From Citrobacter koseri ATCC BAA-895 (lineage in GTDB: Bacteria > Pseudomonadota > Gammaproteobacteria > Enterobacterales > Enterobacteriaceae): a stretch of 64,000 nt of DNA. Below are positions 34,712 to 43,851 of this stretch, in pieces. The notes beneath the pieces were generated by a model, which was not told the DNA's origin, did not search any database, and was given only the letters and a program-made list of their open reading frames with translations. A program made the translations under genes and the position numbers. The DNA is taken from the NCBI RefSeq assembly GCF_000018045.1, contig NC_009792.1, forward strand, positions 3,162,001-3,226,000. Direction: 5' to 3'. Within the stretch, counting starts at the first letter, position 1. Every line of letters starts with the position of its first letter.

Positions 34712-35074
34712 AGCGTTCTCCTGTCAGTCAAAACAACATAGACGTGCTGGCAGCAGCACCGCCGTGTAAGGGTCCATTACTACTTTTCGCGACCGCGCCG
34801 GGGAGAACACCAGCGATACAGCAGAGAGAATGAAGTTTCATAAATGGCTCTTATTATGTGATACAGAGGAAGTGACAGGTTCAGTATTAATCCCCGCCCG
34901 CCGGACTGCAACCGGTTACTGTAACCGGTTTCCGTGAATGTGAAGACGATCGAAAAATCGCTCATGCTGCTGGTTTATTACATAAATTATTTACAGTGCC
35001 GCTTTCCTTATGACAAATTACGCCACGCGGTTTTCTGAAAAACAGGACTGCTAATACAGCGTCAGGAGAAAAGA
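34712..35074. promoter_or_regulatory. Divergent control region between the PTS EIIC and ybaK-like genes
   Basis: 363 bp without a gene. The notable content is the double operator at 34907-34933. An AT-rich stretch near 34980-35040 probably holds the promoter of the plus-strand gene, whose start is preceded by aggagaa. Confidence 0.5.
34907..34933. promoter_or_regulatory. Two tandem LacI-family (AscG-like) operators
   Basis: AACCGGTT occurs at 34910-34917 and again at 34923-34930. Together they form the perfect inverted repeat AACCGGTTAC-T-GTAACCGGTT. Each core has the central CG of LacI/GalR-family sites, and TGnAACCGGTTnC resembles the AscG operator as remembered. The distance to the EIIC start is about 200 bp. 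Confidence 0.6.
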
Positions 35075-35533
35075 ATGAGTCTGCAATCGGTACGGCAGTT
35101 TCTGGCCGAACGTGCCCCGGATATTGAAATCATCGAATTAAATCAGAGTACGGCGACGGTGGAACTGGCAGCGAAAGCGCACAATGTCGCGCCAGGACAG
35201 ATAGCGAAAACGCTTTCGCTTAAGGTGAAAGACGACATTATTCTGGTTGTCGCCAAAGGCGATGCTCGCCTGGACAATAAGAAACTCAAGAGCACGTTTG
35301 GCGCGAAAGCGCGAATGCTCAGCAGCGATGAAGTCGTGATCGCCACAGGGCACCCGGTCGGCGGTGTCTGCCCTTTCGGGCTGGAAACGCCTCTGCCCGT
35401 CTATTGCGACGTCTCATTAAAACATTATGCTGAAGTCTTACCAGCAGCAGGGGCAACGCACAGTGCAGTCCGAATTTCCCCCGACAGAATGGCAGAACTC
35501 ACTTCAGCAACCTGGATTGATGTGTGCCAGTGA
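35075..35533 (+). CDS. YbaK/ProX-family aminoacyl-tRNA deacylase
   Basis: 152 residues matching the YbaK/EbsC (editing) domain. MSLQSVRQFLAERAPDIEIIEL is a typical start, followed by APGQIAKTLSLKVKDDIILVVAKGDARLDNKKLK with the conserved lysine region, and the GHPVGGVCPFGL loop. Family members hydrolyse mischarged tRNA such as Cys-tRNA(Pro) or Ala-tRNA(Pro). The specificity here cannot be told. It is divergent from the orphan PTS gene and convergent with bglJ. Confidence 0.85.
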   Translation: MSLQSVRQFLAERAPDIEIIELNQSTATVELAAKAHNVAPGQIAKTLSLKVKDDIILVVAKGDARLDNKKLKSTFGAKARMLSSDEVVIATGHPVGGVCPFGLETPLPVYCDVSLKHYAEVLPAAGATHSAVRISPDRMAELTSATWIDVCQ

Positions 35534-35539
35534 TGCTAT

Positions 35540-35567
35540 TTGTGCCCGGGCGATAAACCCGGCACAA
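35540..35567. terminator. Bidirectional terminator hairpin, ybaK-like/bglJ
   Basis: TTGTGCCCGGG and CCCGGCACAA around a 7-nt loop, with one bulged G, between convergent genes. Confidence 0.55.
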
Positions 35568-35597
35568 GCAACCTGTAAATACAGAGCGACTACAGAA

Positions 35598-36266
35598 TTA
35601 CGCGGATAAGCGACCCGGCTTTTCGGCGCGCAGAGACAGCAGGATATCCGCCGCATCAAGCAATCCGGCATCTGAGCTGACGCCCAGTTTAGACATCACA
35701 TTAAATTTATGGGCGCGAATCGTCTTGATATTGCGTTCCAGCTGGACGGCTATCTGTGGCATCGAATAACCATTCGACATAAAACGCAGAATTTCACGCT
35801 CAGTGGGGCTTATCATTCGGCTCTGATTGAGATACCAGAGGTTCAGAGTGTGTTCCGTCACCTCTCGCTTACTGTTCAATAATAAAAAGAGCTTTTCCTG
35901 AAAACTGGCCAGTGACGACGCTTTACTTAATACCCCATCTAACGGCGAAGGCGACAGCGAATCAATTAACCGGGCTTCCGCATCATCATCCGCGATGACC
36001 AGTCGGCGCACACGAGGAAAATTCACAGCCAGTTCCGCCAGATAAGCCAGCCCCAACCGGCGATCTTCCCGCATCGCAGAAAGTGAAAAAATAACGACGG
36101 AAAAGGGAGTACTTAACATCGCTTTCTGGAAAGCAGATTGAGTTGGAAAAATATGAAGTTTATATTGGCAATCAGGAAACGCGTCAAATAAACTCTTCAT
36201 TCCAATACTGCTCATTACGCACTTCTCTATGAGTGCGACATTTCCCTTGGCAATTCTGTTTTCCAT
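35598..36266 (-). CDS. bglJ: BglJ, LuxR-type transcriptional co-regulator
   Basis: 222 residues, close to E. coli BglJ (225). The N-terminal pseudo-receiver part begins GNVALIEKCVMSSIGMKSLF. The C-terminal LuxR helix-turn-helix includes SPTEREILRFMSNGYSMPQIAVQLERNIKTIRAHK. In E. coli it forms a heterodimer with RcsB that relieves H-NS silencing of bgl. It lies downstream of yjjQ with a 40-bp overlap in another frame. The last residues differ from E. coli. Confidence 0.93.
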   Translation of the reverse strand: MENRIAKGNVALIEKCVMSSIGMKSLFDAFPDCQYKLHIFPTQSAFQKAMLSTPFSVVIFSLSAMREDRRLGLAYLAELAVNFPRVRRLVIADDDAEARLIDSLSPSPLDGVLSKASSLASFQEKLFLLLNSKREVTEHTLNLWYLNQSRMISPTEREILRFMSNGYSMPQIAVQLERNIKTIRAHKFNVMSKLGVSSDAGLLDAADILLSLRAEKPGRLSA

Positions 36267-36949
36267 TCAGTAGCATCTCCATAAACTGAAGGTAAATTCA
36301 ATTCTCTTGCTCCCTGAGAACTGTTTATCCAGGCATACATCTCAGCATTGCTGTGTATTGACAGACGCCGCATCGCACTGTTTTTCTGCGCGCTAATCGT
36401 TTTATTACTCTTCTTAAGCAACATCGCTATCTGATTAATCCCCCAACCCTTACCCAGAAGCCGTAACACTTTCCGTTCCGACAGCGTAAGAACAACCGGA
36501 CGATGGCCAAAACTCGAGACATCTGGCAGAGCGGGAGATAGCAGCGTCTTACTGATCCTGTCCGTATGGGCATTGCCTGCTTCAATCACGTTTACCAGAT
36601 TCTCAACCGGTTCAACGTCAGACAGCAACGTACTGAAGGGGCTCATCAGAAGCTCAATCGCCTGTGAGTAAAACGCACGGGAAACAAGAAATACCCAGTG
36701 AATATCATGGTATTGAGATAATAAAGCGTAAAATTGCTCGCAGACAGCGCGGGGATGTTTACATTCTCCCGTTAAATCCGTAATCACTACATCGGAGCGG
36801 CGCAGCTGCATTAATGTCAGTTCTTCTACGGAACGGCAGTACATCAGTTCATAAGCAGGGAAATGGCCCTGCACCACCTCTTTTAACCCCGTCTGTATAA
36901 CAGGTATTTTACTGATAATAATTATGTTTTTGCGGCATCCTGGCAACAT
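36227..36949 (-). CDS. yjjQ: YjjQ, LuxR-type transcriptional regulator
   Basis: 240 residues, near-identical to E. coli YjjQ. LuxR helix-turn-helix at the C-terminal third: LTLSERKVLRLLGKGWGINQIAMLLKKSNKTISAQKNSAMRR region. In E. coli it represses flhDC, biofilm and capsule genes and is itself silenced by H-NS. First gene of the yjjQ-bglJ operon. ggagga precedes the ATG at 36949, and the upstream DNA is strongly AT-rich. Confidence 0.94.
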   Translation of the reverse strand: MLPGCRKNIIIISKIPVIQTGLKEVVQGHFPAYELMYCRSVEELTLMQLRRSDVVITDLTGECKHPRAVCEQFYALLSQYHDIHWVFLVSRAFYSQAIELLMSPFSTLLSDVEPVENLVNVIEAGNAHTDRISKTLLSPALPDVSSFGHRPVVLTLSERKVLRLLGKGWGINQIAMLLKKSNKTISAQKNSAMRRLSIHSNAEMYAWINSSQGARELNLPSVYGDATEWKTELPREMSHS

Positions 36950-37518
36950 ATCTCCTCCATATCCACAGGTCTCCCCTCCTGTTCACTCATTAATAAATAA
37001 TATAATTAATGAGAAAAACAGACGTGGTAATAGACGAAGTGAATTGTTTATCCTTGGCTTTTATTTGAAATGTTATAGCAATAACGACTCTATACAATGA
37101 TCCGCATAGTATAAAATCACCAAACTATTATTGCATAATTACCGCTAAAAATAATTGCGGTACAATTAAATTAACTAAATTAGATCATTAGCATTTCTAA
37201 CATATGCAAGGGGAATTTAATAAACTCACGCTATGTTTCGCATCAGATAATTATGCTTTCAGGAAGCACAAGAAAAGAATATCGTCTCATTAATTTCAGA
37301 GGTTACAGACGATACTTCATTCCCTGTCATTCACGTTCGACGTAAGGCATTCAATATACTGCAATTATGACATTCAGCGACTGATTGTCTGGCATCCTGC
37401 CTCTTTTTTCATCACAAAATTGATCTTAGCCAGAGCCAAAAGGGTCGGGCTTCATGATACAAAGAAGACTTTCGTCATTCAGATGGTACGCAACGCGTCT
37501 TTTCAGTCAGGGCGAGTC
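36950..37518. promoter_or_regulatory. AT-rich divergent region between yjjQ and yjjP
   Basis: About 570 bp with no supported gene. The stretch 36990-37260 is very AT-rich with A/T tracts (aataaataatataattaatgag, aataattgcggtacaatta), as expected for an H-NS nucleation zone. In-frame codons upstream of yjjP (from 37420) show no recognisable protein. Confidence 0.55.
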
Positions 37519-38295
37519 ATGCAAACAGAGCAGTCGTTACAGCGAACGGTTACACGGTTATGTATTCAATGCGGGCTTTTTTTACTGCAACACGGCGCAG
37601 AGAGCGCGCTGGTTGATGAACTCTCCACCCGCCTGGGGCTGGCGTTAGGGATGGACAGCGTGGAAAGCGCCATCTCCTCCAACGCTATCGTTCTCACCAC
37701 CATTAAAGATGGGCAGTGTCTGACATCGACACGTAAGAACCAGGATCGCGGCATTAATATGCACGTTGTCACGGAGGTGCAGCATATTGTCATCCTGGCC
37801 GAACATAATTTGCTGGATATAAAAGGCGTAGAGAAGCGCTTTAGCCAGCTCAGACCGTTGCGCTACCCGCGCTGGCTGGTATCGCTGATGGTCGGGCTTT
37901 CCTGCGCCTGTTTCTGCAAACTGAATAACGGCGGATGGGATGGCGCGGTGATCACCTTTTTCGCCAGCATGGTGGCGATGTATATTCGCCAGATGCTGGC
38001 GCACCGGCATTTACACCCACAAATCAACTTTTGCATCACCGCTTTTGTCGCCACTACCATTTCCGGCCTTTTGCTTCGCTTGCCCACTTTCAGCCATACC
38101 CCGACCATCGCCATGGCCGCCAGCGTCTTACTGCTGGTGCCGGGGTTTCCGCTGATTAATTCCGTTGCGGATATGTTTAAGGGCCACATTAATACCGGTC
38201 TGGCGCGCTGGGCGATTGCCAGTCTGTTAACGCTGGCGACGTGCGTCGGCGTGGTGATGTCGATGACGCTGTGGGGGCTACGCGGATGGGTGTAA
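37519..38295 (+). CDS. yjjP: YjjP, large subunit of the YjjPB succinate exporter
   Basis: 258 residues from the ATG at 37519 ([23 protein letters not shown]); E. coli YjjP is 256. An earlier in-frame start exists but the added residues do not resemble the family. ThrE-type transporter: a soluble N-terminal part with [15 protein letters not shown], then about five membrane segments in the second half. YjjP with YjjB exports succinate in E. coli. The stop overlaps the yjjB start by 10 bp. Confidence 0.92.
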
Positions 38296-38759
38296 TCGAT
38301 TTTCTTCTGGCGCTGATGCAGGACATGATTCTCTCCGCAATCCCGGCAGTGGGCTTTGCGATGGTGTTCAACGTGCCGCACCGGGCGCTCCCCTGGTGTG
38401 CGCTGCTCGGCGCGCTGGGCCACGGCTCACGCATGGTGATGATGACCGCCGGGTTTAATATCGAATGGTCGACATTTATGGCCTCGCTGCTGGTAGGGAG
38501 CATCGGCATTCAGTGGTCACGCTGGTATCTGGCGCACCCCAAAGTCTTTACCGTCGCAGCAGTCATCCCGATGTTTCCGGGGATATCCGCCTATACGGCA
38601 ATGATATCCGCCGTCAAAATCAGCCACTTTGGCTACAGCGAACCGTTGATGATCACATTGCTGACCAATTTCCTGAAAGCCTCCTCTATTGTCGGCGCGC
38701 TTTCCATCGGGCTTTCCGTTCCCGGTCTGTGGCTGTATCGCAAACGCCCACGGGTGTAA
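38286..38759 (+). CDS. yjjB: YjjB, small subunit of the YjjPB succinate exporter
   Basis: 157 residues from the ATG at 38286 ([20 protein letters not shown]), the E. coli length. Four or five membrane segments with [15 protein letters not shown] typical of the ThrE_2/DUF3815 half. It pairs with yjjP, with which it overlaps by 10 bp. The family elsewhere occurs as fused threonine/serine exporters, but here the halves are separate. Confidence 0.92.
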
Positions 38760-38779
38760 TGCTTTTCTCCCTGCGCTCA

Positions 38780-38811
38780 GGCAGGGTGAGGCCGCTTTCC
38801 CTCACCCTGCC
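38780..38811. terminator. Perfect 12-bp stem hairpin between yjjB and dnaT
   Basis: GGCAGGGTGAGG (38780-38791) pairs fully with CCTCACCCTGCC (38800-38811). No T-run follows on the plus strand, so it is a terminator or an RNA-stability element. Confidence 0.55.
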
Positions 38812-38883
38812 GATATCTCCCGTCTGTGTGTTACTATAAAAACAGTATTCCTTCTCGGTTGTGGTTCCCTGTTGAGAAACATT

Positions 38884-39423
38884 ATGTCTTCCAGAATTTT
38901 GACCCCGGACGTCATCGGTATTGACGCCTTATTACACGATCACAACGCGGTGCTGGCAAAATCGGCAAGCGGCGCGGTGGCGGTCTTCGCCAATAACGCG
39001 CCCGCGTTTTATGCCGTGACGCCGGCACGTCTGGCGGAACTGCTGGCACTGGAGGAAAAGTTATCGCGCCCGGGAAGCGATGTCACACTGGATGCTCAAC
39101 TCTACGAAGACTCCCAGGCCGCGCCTGTGGCCGTTCCGCTGGGGAAATTCGCCATGTACGCAGACTGGCAGCCGGATGCTAACTTCCAGCGGCAGGCCGC
39201 GCTGTGGGGCGTCGCGCTAAGGGAACCCGTCACCGCCGAAGAGCTGGCCTCGTTTGTGGCTTACTGGCAAGCGGAAGGTAAGATTTTTCACCACATCCAG
39301 TGGCAGCAAAAGCTGGCGCGCAGCGTGCAAATCAGCCGGGCCAGTAACGGCGGTATGCCGAAACGTGATGTGAACAACGTCAGCGAACCTGACGACCATA
39401 TTCCACCTGGTTTTCGAGGGTAA
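38884..39423 (+). CDS. dnaT: Primosomal protein DnaT (protein i)
   Basis: 179 residues from the ATG at 38884 ([20 protein letters not shown]). It joins PriA-PriB during replication restart and helps DnaB loading. The N-terminal oligomerisation region and the C-terminal ssDNA-binding part ([20 protein letters not shown]) are intact. The open frame begins far upstream, inside yjjB, but only the internal ATG gives the known protein. Two bases separate its stop from dnaC. Confidence 0.95.
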
Positions 39424-39425
39424 CG

Positions 39426-40163
39426 ATGAAAAACGTTGGCGACCTGATGAAACGTCTGCAAAAAATGATGCCAGCAAATGTTGAGCCTGCATTCAAAACG
39501 GGCGAAGAACTGCTGGCATGGCAGAAAGAGCAAGGCGAAATGCGTGCGGCAGCGCTGGCGCGTGAAAACCGGGCGATGAAAATGCAGCGCACGTTCAACC
39601 GTTCCGGCATCCGTCCGCTGCATCAAAACTGCTCGTTTGATAACTATCGTGTTGAGAACGACGGGCAGATGAACGCGCTGAGAAAAGCGCGGCAGTACGT
39701 CGAAGAGTTCGACGGCAACATCGCCAGCTTTATCTTTTCGGGCAAACCCGGCACCGGGAAAAACCATCTCGCGGCGGCAATCTGCAATGAACTGCTGCTG
39801 CGCGGAAAATCGGTTTTGATCATTACCGTCGCCGATATTATGTCCGCGATGAAAGGCACCTTTAGCAATCGCGAAACCAGCGAAGAGCAGTTGCTCAACG
39901 ATCTCAGCAATGTGGATCTGCTGGTGATCGACGAGATCGGTATGCAGACCGAATCCCGCTATGAAAAAGTGATCATCAACCAGATCGTCGATCGCCGCTC
40001 ATCATCCAAACGCCCTACCGGGATGTTAACCAACAGCAATATGGATGAGATGACCAAACTCCTTGGCGAACGAGTAATGGATCGTATGCGTCTGGGAAAC
40101 AGTCTGTGGGTGATCTTCAACTGGGAAAGCTACCGTAGCCGCGTCACCGGCAAAGAGTATTAA
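39426..40163 (+). CDS. dnaC: DNA helicase loader DnaC
   Basis: 245 residues, full length. An AAA+ ATPase that loads DnaB at oriC and at restart primosomes. The N-terminal DnaB-binding region is followed by Walker A SGKPGTGKNHL (about residue 102 onward), where the Asn after Lys is normal for DnaC. Walker B is LLVIDEIG and the arginine finger lies near RVMDRMRLG. Two bases after dnaT, so clearly co-translated. Confidence 0.97.
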   Translation: MKNVGDLMKRLQKMMPANVEPAFKTGEELLAWQKEQGEMRAAALARENRAMKMQRTFNRSGIRPLHQNCSFDNYRVENDGQMNALRKARQYVEEFDGNIASFIFSGKPGTGKNHLAAAICNELLLRGKSVLIITVADIMSAMKGTFSNRETSEEQLLNDLSNVDLLVIDEIGMQTESRYEKVIINQIVDRRSSSKRPTGMLTNSNMDEMTKLLGERVMDRMRLGNSLWVIFNWESYRSRVTGKEY

Positions 40164-40226
40164 GACCATTCCGACCCAGGCAAGCGCTATACTGCGACGA
40201 AAGGTACACACACACGAGTCATAACG

Positions 40227-40718
40227 ATGAAAACCACAAAACGTCTTCTGTGCTGCGCGGTTGCCGCCAGCGCGTTTATCGCCACCAGCGCCTTCGCCGC
40301 GTCCTGGCAGGATTCTCTTTCCAGCGCCGCCAGCGAACTGAGCAAACAAAGCAGCTCTTCACAGCAGAGCGGCATGTCGCTGTCTTCTCTGACCAGCCTG
40401 CTGAATGGCGGCAATCAGGCATTAAGCGCTGATAACATGAACAACGCGGCGGGTATTTTGCAGTATTGCGCGAAACAGAAACTGACTTCCGTTACCGATG
40501 CGGAAAACGTTAAAAACCAGGTGCTGGATAAACTGGGACTTGGCGCCGCCGAACAGAAGCAGGACACCAATTATCTGGATGGCATTCAGGGTCTGCTGAA
40601 TACCCAAAACGGCGAACAGCTTAGCCTCGATAACATTGGCAGCACGCCGCTGGCGGAAAAAGTGAAAACCAAAGCCTGCGACCTGGTGTTAAAACAGGGG
40701 ATGAACTTCATTTCCTGA
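40227..40718 (+). CDS. yjjA: YjjA, secreted DUF2501 protein
   Basis: 163 residues (E. coli 164). Signal peptide ending ATSAFA at about 24, then a Ser/Gln-rich stretch (SELSKQSSSSQQSGMSLSSL) and a folded C-terminal part with two cysteines (QYCAKQK and KACDLV), likely a disulfide in the periplasm. The function is not known. It follows dnaC by 63 bp, and a strong hairpin follows it. Confidence 0.92.
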   Translation: MKTTKRLLCCAVAASAFIATSAFAASWQDSLSSAASELSKQSSSSQQSGMSLSSLTSLLNGGNQALSADNMNNAAGILQYCAKQKLTSVTDAENVKNQVLDKLGLGAAEQKQDTNYLDGIQGLLNTQNGEQLSLDNIGSTPLAEKVKTKACDLVLKQGMNFIS

Positions 40719-40729
40719 TACGCCAACAT

Positions 40730-40762
40730 GCCGCGTTTCAACCGTTTAGCGTTGAGCGCGGC
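40730..40762 (+). terminator. Hairpin after yjjA
   Basis: GCCGCGTTTCAAC and GTTGAGCGCGGC form a long stem with one unpaired base. It is followed by a pyrimidine-rich tail (ctaacctctatctttc). Confidence 0.6.
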
Positions 40763-40972
40763 CTAACCTCTATCTTTCTACTTCTCTCTGTCTCGCCTTC
40801 CCCGCATCACGGGAAGTGACGACGATCAAAAAAGCCAGGTTCTAAACCAATTCTTAATCACTGCACATTTTAATGTCACCATAATTGCAGCAATATGACA
40901 TCGCCATTACATTGTATGTCCTGAAAAGAGATTACGCCGCCTGCCAAATGCGGGTTTATTGAGGATCATCAG

Positions 40973-43264
40973 TTGTCTGAGTTACTTTCCATCGCCCTGT
41001 TTCTCGCGTCCGTGCTGATTTATGCGTGGAAAGCGGGTCGCAACACCTGGTGGTTTGCCGCCATTTTAGCGGTACTTGGGCTTTTTGTTGTCTTAAATAT
41101 TACGCTCTATGCCAGTGATTACTTTACCGGTGACGGCATTAACGATGCGGTTCTCTACACGCTGACCAACAGCCTGACGGGTGCCGGCGTCAGCAAATAT
41201 ATTCTGCCCGGCGCCGGCATCGTACTTGCGCTGGCCGCCGTATTTAGCGCGTTAGGCTGGGTTCTGCGCAGGCGTCGCCACCATCCTCACCATTTTGGCT
41301 ACAGCCTGCTGGCGCTCTTACTGGCGCTGGGATCGGTGGATGCCAGCCCGGCATTTCGCCAGATCTCCGAACTGGTCAAATCCCAGTCGCGCGATGGCGA
41401 CCCGGACTTCCCGGCTTATTACAAAGAACCGTCGAAAACGATCCCGAATCCGCAGCTCAACCTGGTCTATATCTACGGTGAAAGCCTGGAGCGCACCTAT
41501 TTTGATAACGATGCCTTCCCGGATCTCACGCCGGAACTCGGAGCGCTGAAAAACGAAGGGCTGGATTTCAGCCACACCATGCAATTGCCGGGCACAGATT
41601 ACACCATCGCCGGAATGGTCGCCTCGCAGTGCGGCATCCCGCTGTTTGCGCCGTTTGAAGGCAACGCGTCGGCTTCCGTATCCAGCTTCTTCCCGCAGAA
41701 TATCTGCCTGGGCGATATCCTGAAAAACTCCGGCTATCAGAACTATTTTGTGCAGGGCGCAAATCTGCGTTTCGCCGGAAAAGACGTGTTCCTCAAATCC
41801 CACGGTTTCGATCATCTGTATGGTGCGGAAGAGTTAAAAACCGTGGTGGCTGACCCGAGCTATCGTAACGACTGGGGCTTTTACGACGATACGGTGCTCG
41901 ACGAGGCATGGAAAAAGTTTGAAGAACTCTCTCGCTCCGGCCAGCGTTTCTCGCTGTTTACGCTGACGGTGGATACTCACCACCCGGACGGGTTTATCTC
42001 ACGCACCTGTAACCGCAAGCGTTACGACTTCGACGGTAAGCCGAACCAGTCCTTTAGCGCCGTCAGTTGCAGCCAGGAGAACATCGCCGAATTTATCAAT
42101 AAAATCAAAGCATCGCCGTGGTTTAAAAATACCGTCATCGTGGTTTCCTCCGACCATCTGGCGATGAACAACACCGCGTGGAAGTACCTGAACAAACAGG
42201 ATCGCAACAACCTGTTCTTCGTGCTGCGCGGCGACCAGCCTCAGCAGGATACGCTGGCGGTGAAACGCAACACGATGGATAACGGCGCGACCGTGTTGGA
42301 TATTCTGGGCGGGGATAACTTTATCGGCCTGGGGCGCAGCAGCCTCTCCGGTCAGTCGCTGTCGGAAGTCTTCCTGAACAGCAAAGAGAAGATCCTGGCG
42401 ATGAAGCCGGACATTATTCGCCTGTGGAACTTCCCGAAAGAGATGAAGGATTTTACCGTCGATCGGGATAAAGACATGATCGCTTTCTCAGGGAGCCATT
42501 TCCGCCTGCCGCTGCTGTTGCGGGTGTCGGATAAGCGCGTTGAACCGCTGCCGGAAAGTGAATACTCCGCCCCGCTGCGTTTCCAGCTGGCTAATTTTGC
42601 CCCGCGCGATAACTTCGTCTGGGTCGATCGCTGCTACAAAATGGCGCAGCTGTGGGCGCCGGAGCTGGCGCTCTCCACCGACTGGTGCGTTTCACAAGGG
42701 CAACTGGGCGGGCAACAAAGCATCCAGCACGTCGATAAAGCACAGTGGAAAGGCAAAACGGCGTTTAAAGATACGGTTATCGATATGGAACGTTACAAAG
42801 GCAACGTTGATACGTTGAAGATCGTCGATAACGATATTCGTTACAAAGCCGACAGTTTTATCTTTAACGTGGCTGGCGCGCCGGAAGAGGTGAAGCAGTT
42901 CAGCGGGATTTCACGACCGGAATCGTGGGGGCGCTGGTCTAATGCGCAACTGGGTGATGAGGTGAAGATTGAATACAACACGCCGTTACCGAAGAAATTC
43001 GATCTGGTGATCACCGCCAAAGCCTTTGGCGCGAATGCTAATCGCCCTATTCCTGTTCGCGTAGGCAAGGAAGAACAGACGCTGGTGTTAGAGAACGAAG
43101 TCACCACAACAACGCTGCATTTTGATAACCCGTCAAATGCCAGTACGCTGGTGATTGTGCCGCCCGACCCGGTATCGACCAATGAAGGCAATATTCTCGG
43201 CCACTCCCCGCGTAAGCTCGGTATCGGAATGGTTGAGATTAAAGTGGTGAATGCCGAAGGCTAA
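40973..43264 (+). CDS. opgB: Phosphoglycerol transferase OpgB (MdoB)
   Basis: 763 residues from the TTG at 40973, preceded by gaggatc; an unusual start codon but the length matches E. coli. It transfers phosphoglycerol from phosphatidylglycerol to osmoregulated periplasmic glucans. Three or four N-terminal membrane segments (about 5-30, 30-50, 75-95 and 110-125) anchor it. The periplasmic domain is LtaS/sulfatase-like: YIYGESLERTYF, the nucleophile Thr in PGTDYTIAGM, and the metal site SSDHLAM. Confidence 0.95.
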   Translation: MSELLSIALFLASVLIYAWKAGRNTWWFAAILAVLGLFVVLNITLYASDYFTGDGINDAVLYTLTNSLTGAGVSKYILPGAGIVLALAAVFSALGWVLRRRRHHPHHFGYSLLALLLALGSVDASPAFRQISELVKSQSRDGDPDFPAYYKEPSKTIPNPQLNLVYIYGESLERTYFDNDAFPDLTPELGALKNEGLDFSHTMQLPGTDYTIAGMVASQCGIPLFAPFEGNASASVSSFFPQNICLGDILKNSGYQNYFVQGANLRFAGKDVFLKSHGFDHLYGAEELKTVVADPSYRNDWGFYDDTVLDEAWKKFEELSRSGQRFSLFTLTVDTHHPDGFISRTCNRKRYDFDGKPNQSFSAVSCSQENIAEFINKIKASPWFKNTVIVVSSDHLAMNNTAWKYLNKQDRNNLFFVLRGDQPQQDTLAVKRNTMDNGATVLDILGGDNFIGLGRSSLSGQSLSEVFLNSKEKILAMKPDIIRLWNFPKEMKDFTVDRDKDMIAFSGSHFRLPLLLRVSDKRVEPLPESEYSAPLRFQLANFAPRDNFVWVDRCYKMAQLWAPELALSTDWCVSQGQLGGQQSIQHVDKAQWKGKTAFKDTVIDMERYKGNVDTLKIVDNDIRYKADSFIFNVAGAPEEVKQFSGISRPESWGRWSNAQLGDEVKIEYNTPLPKKFDLVITAKAFGANANRPIPVRVGKEEQTLVLENEVTTTTLHFDNPSNASTLVIVPPDPVSTNEGNILGHSPRKLGIGMVEIKVVNAEG

Positions 43265-43270
43265 TTCTTT

Positions 43271-43308
43271 GTACAGGCCCGATAACACAACGTTAATCGG
43301 GTCTGTAC
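43271..43308 (+). terminator. opgB terminator hairpin
   Basis: GTACAGGCCCGAT and ATCGGGTCTGTAC, a 13-bp stem with one G-U pair, 6 bp after the opgB stop. Confidence 0.65.
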
Positions 43309-43330
43309 AATCCACGCTATACTCCCGCGC

Positions 43331-43846
43331 ATGAAGATGACTTTTCGCCCTACCACGCTGGCTGATATCACCGTCATGCCCGCCATTGAACGCTCTGCGG
43401 GTCAACGCTTTCGGGACGTGCCTGCGCTGGCATGGATAGCCGACGGCCCTGTTATTTCAGTTGAACAACACCGGGAACACGCCGCAAAAGGATTAAGCTG
43501 GCTGGCGCTGGCCGATGAGCGTCCTGTCGGTTTTTTACTGGCCGAGGCGCTGGATTCATCGCTGTTTATCGCCGAGGTGTCTCTGCTGTGTGAATGGCAG
43601 GGAAAAGGCATTGGCCGTCAACTGATTGCGTACGTCGCGGAGCAGGCGCGCAGCAGCGGTTTTGATGCGCTGACGCTTACCACCTTTCGGGACGTGGCGT
43701 GGAATGCGCCGCTCTATGCGCGAATGGGATTTGTGGTGCTGGATGATGAGCGCCTGTCGCCAGGGTTACGTCAAAAGCGAGAGGAAGAAGCGGCGCACGG
43801 TCTGGCGTATGAATCACGCTGCGCCATGCGCCTGAGGCTGGTTTGA
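43331..43846 (+). CDS. GNAT-family N-acetyltransferase
   Basis: 171 residues with the GNAT fold. The acetyl-CoA pyrophosphate loop is CEWQGKGIGRQLIAYV, and the terminal NAPLYARMGF motif is present. The substrate is unknown; the small size and layout fit acetylation of an amino acid, polyamine or antibiotic-like amine. In E. coli, as remembered, this tsr-opgB interval holds the lgo genes. It is separated from opgB by a hairpin and from convergent tsr by REP repeats. Confidence 0.85.
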   Translation: MKMTFRPTTLADITVMPAIERSAGQRFRDVPALAWIADGPVISVEQHREHAAKGLSWLALADERPVGFLLAEALDSSLFIAEVSLLCEWQGKGIGRQLIAYVAEQARSSGFDALTLTTFRDVAWNAPLYARMGFVVLDDERLSPGLRQKREEEAAHGLAYESRCAMRLRLV

Positions 43847-43851
43847 AGCGC

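Noticed and set aside
38689..38883. 65-residue N-terminal extension of DnaT
   Set aside because: Overlaps yjjB and crosses a strong hairpin; the internal ATG at 38884 gives the known 179-residue protein.
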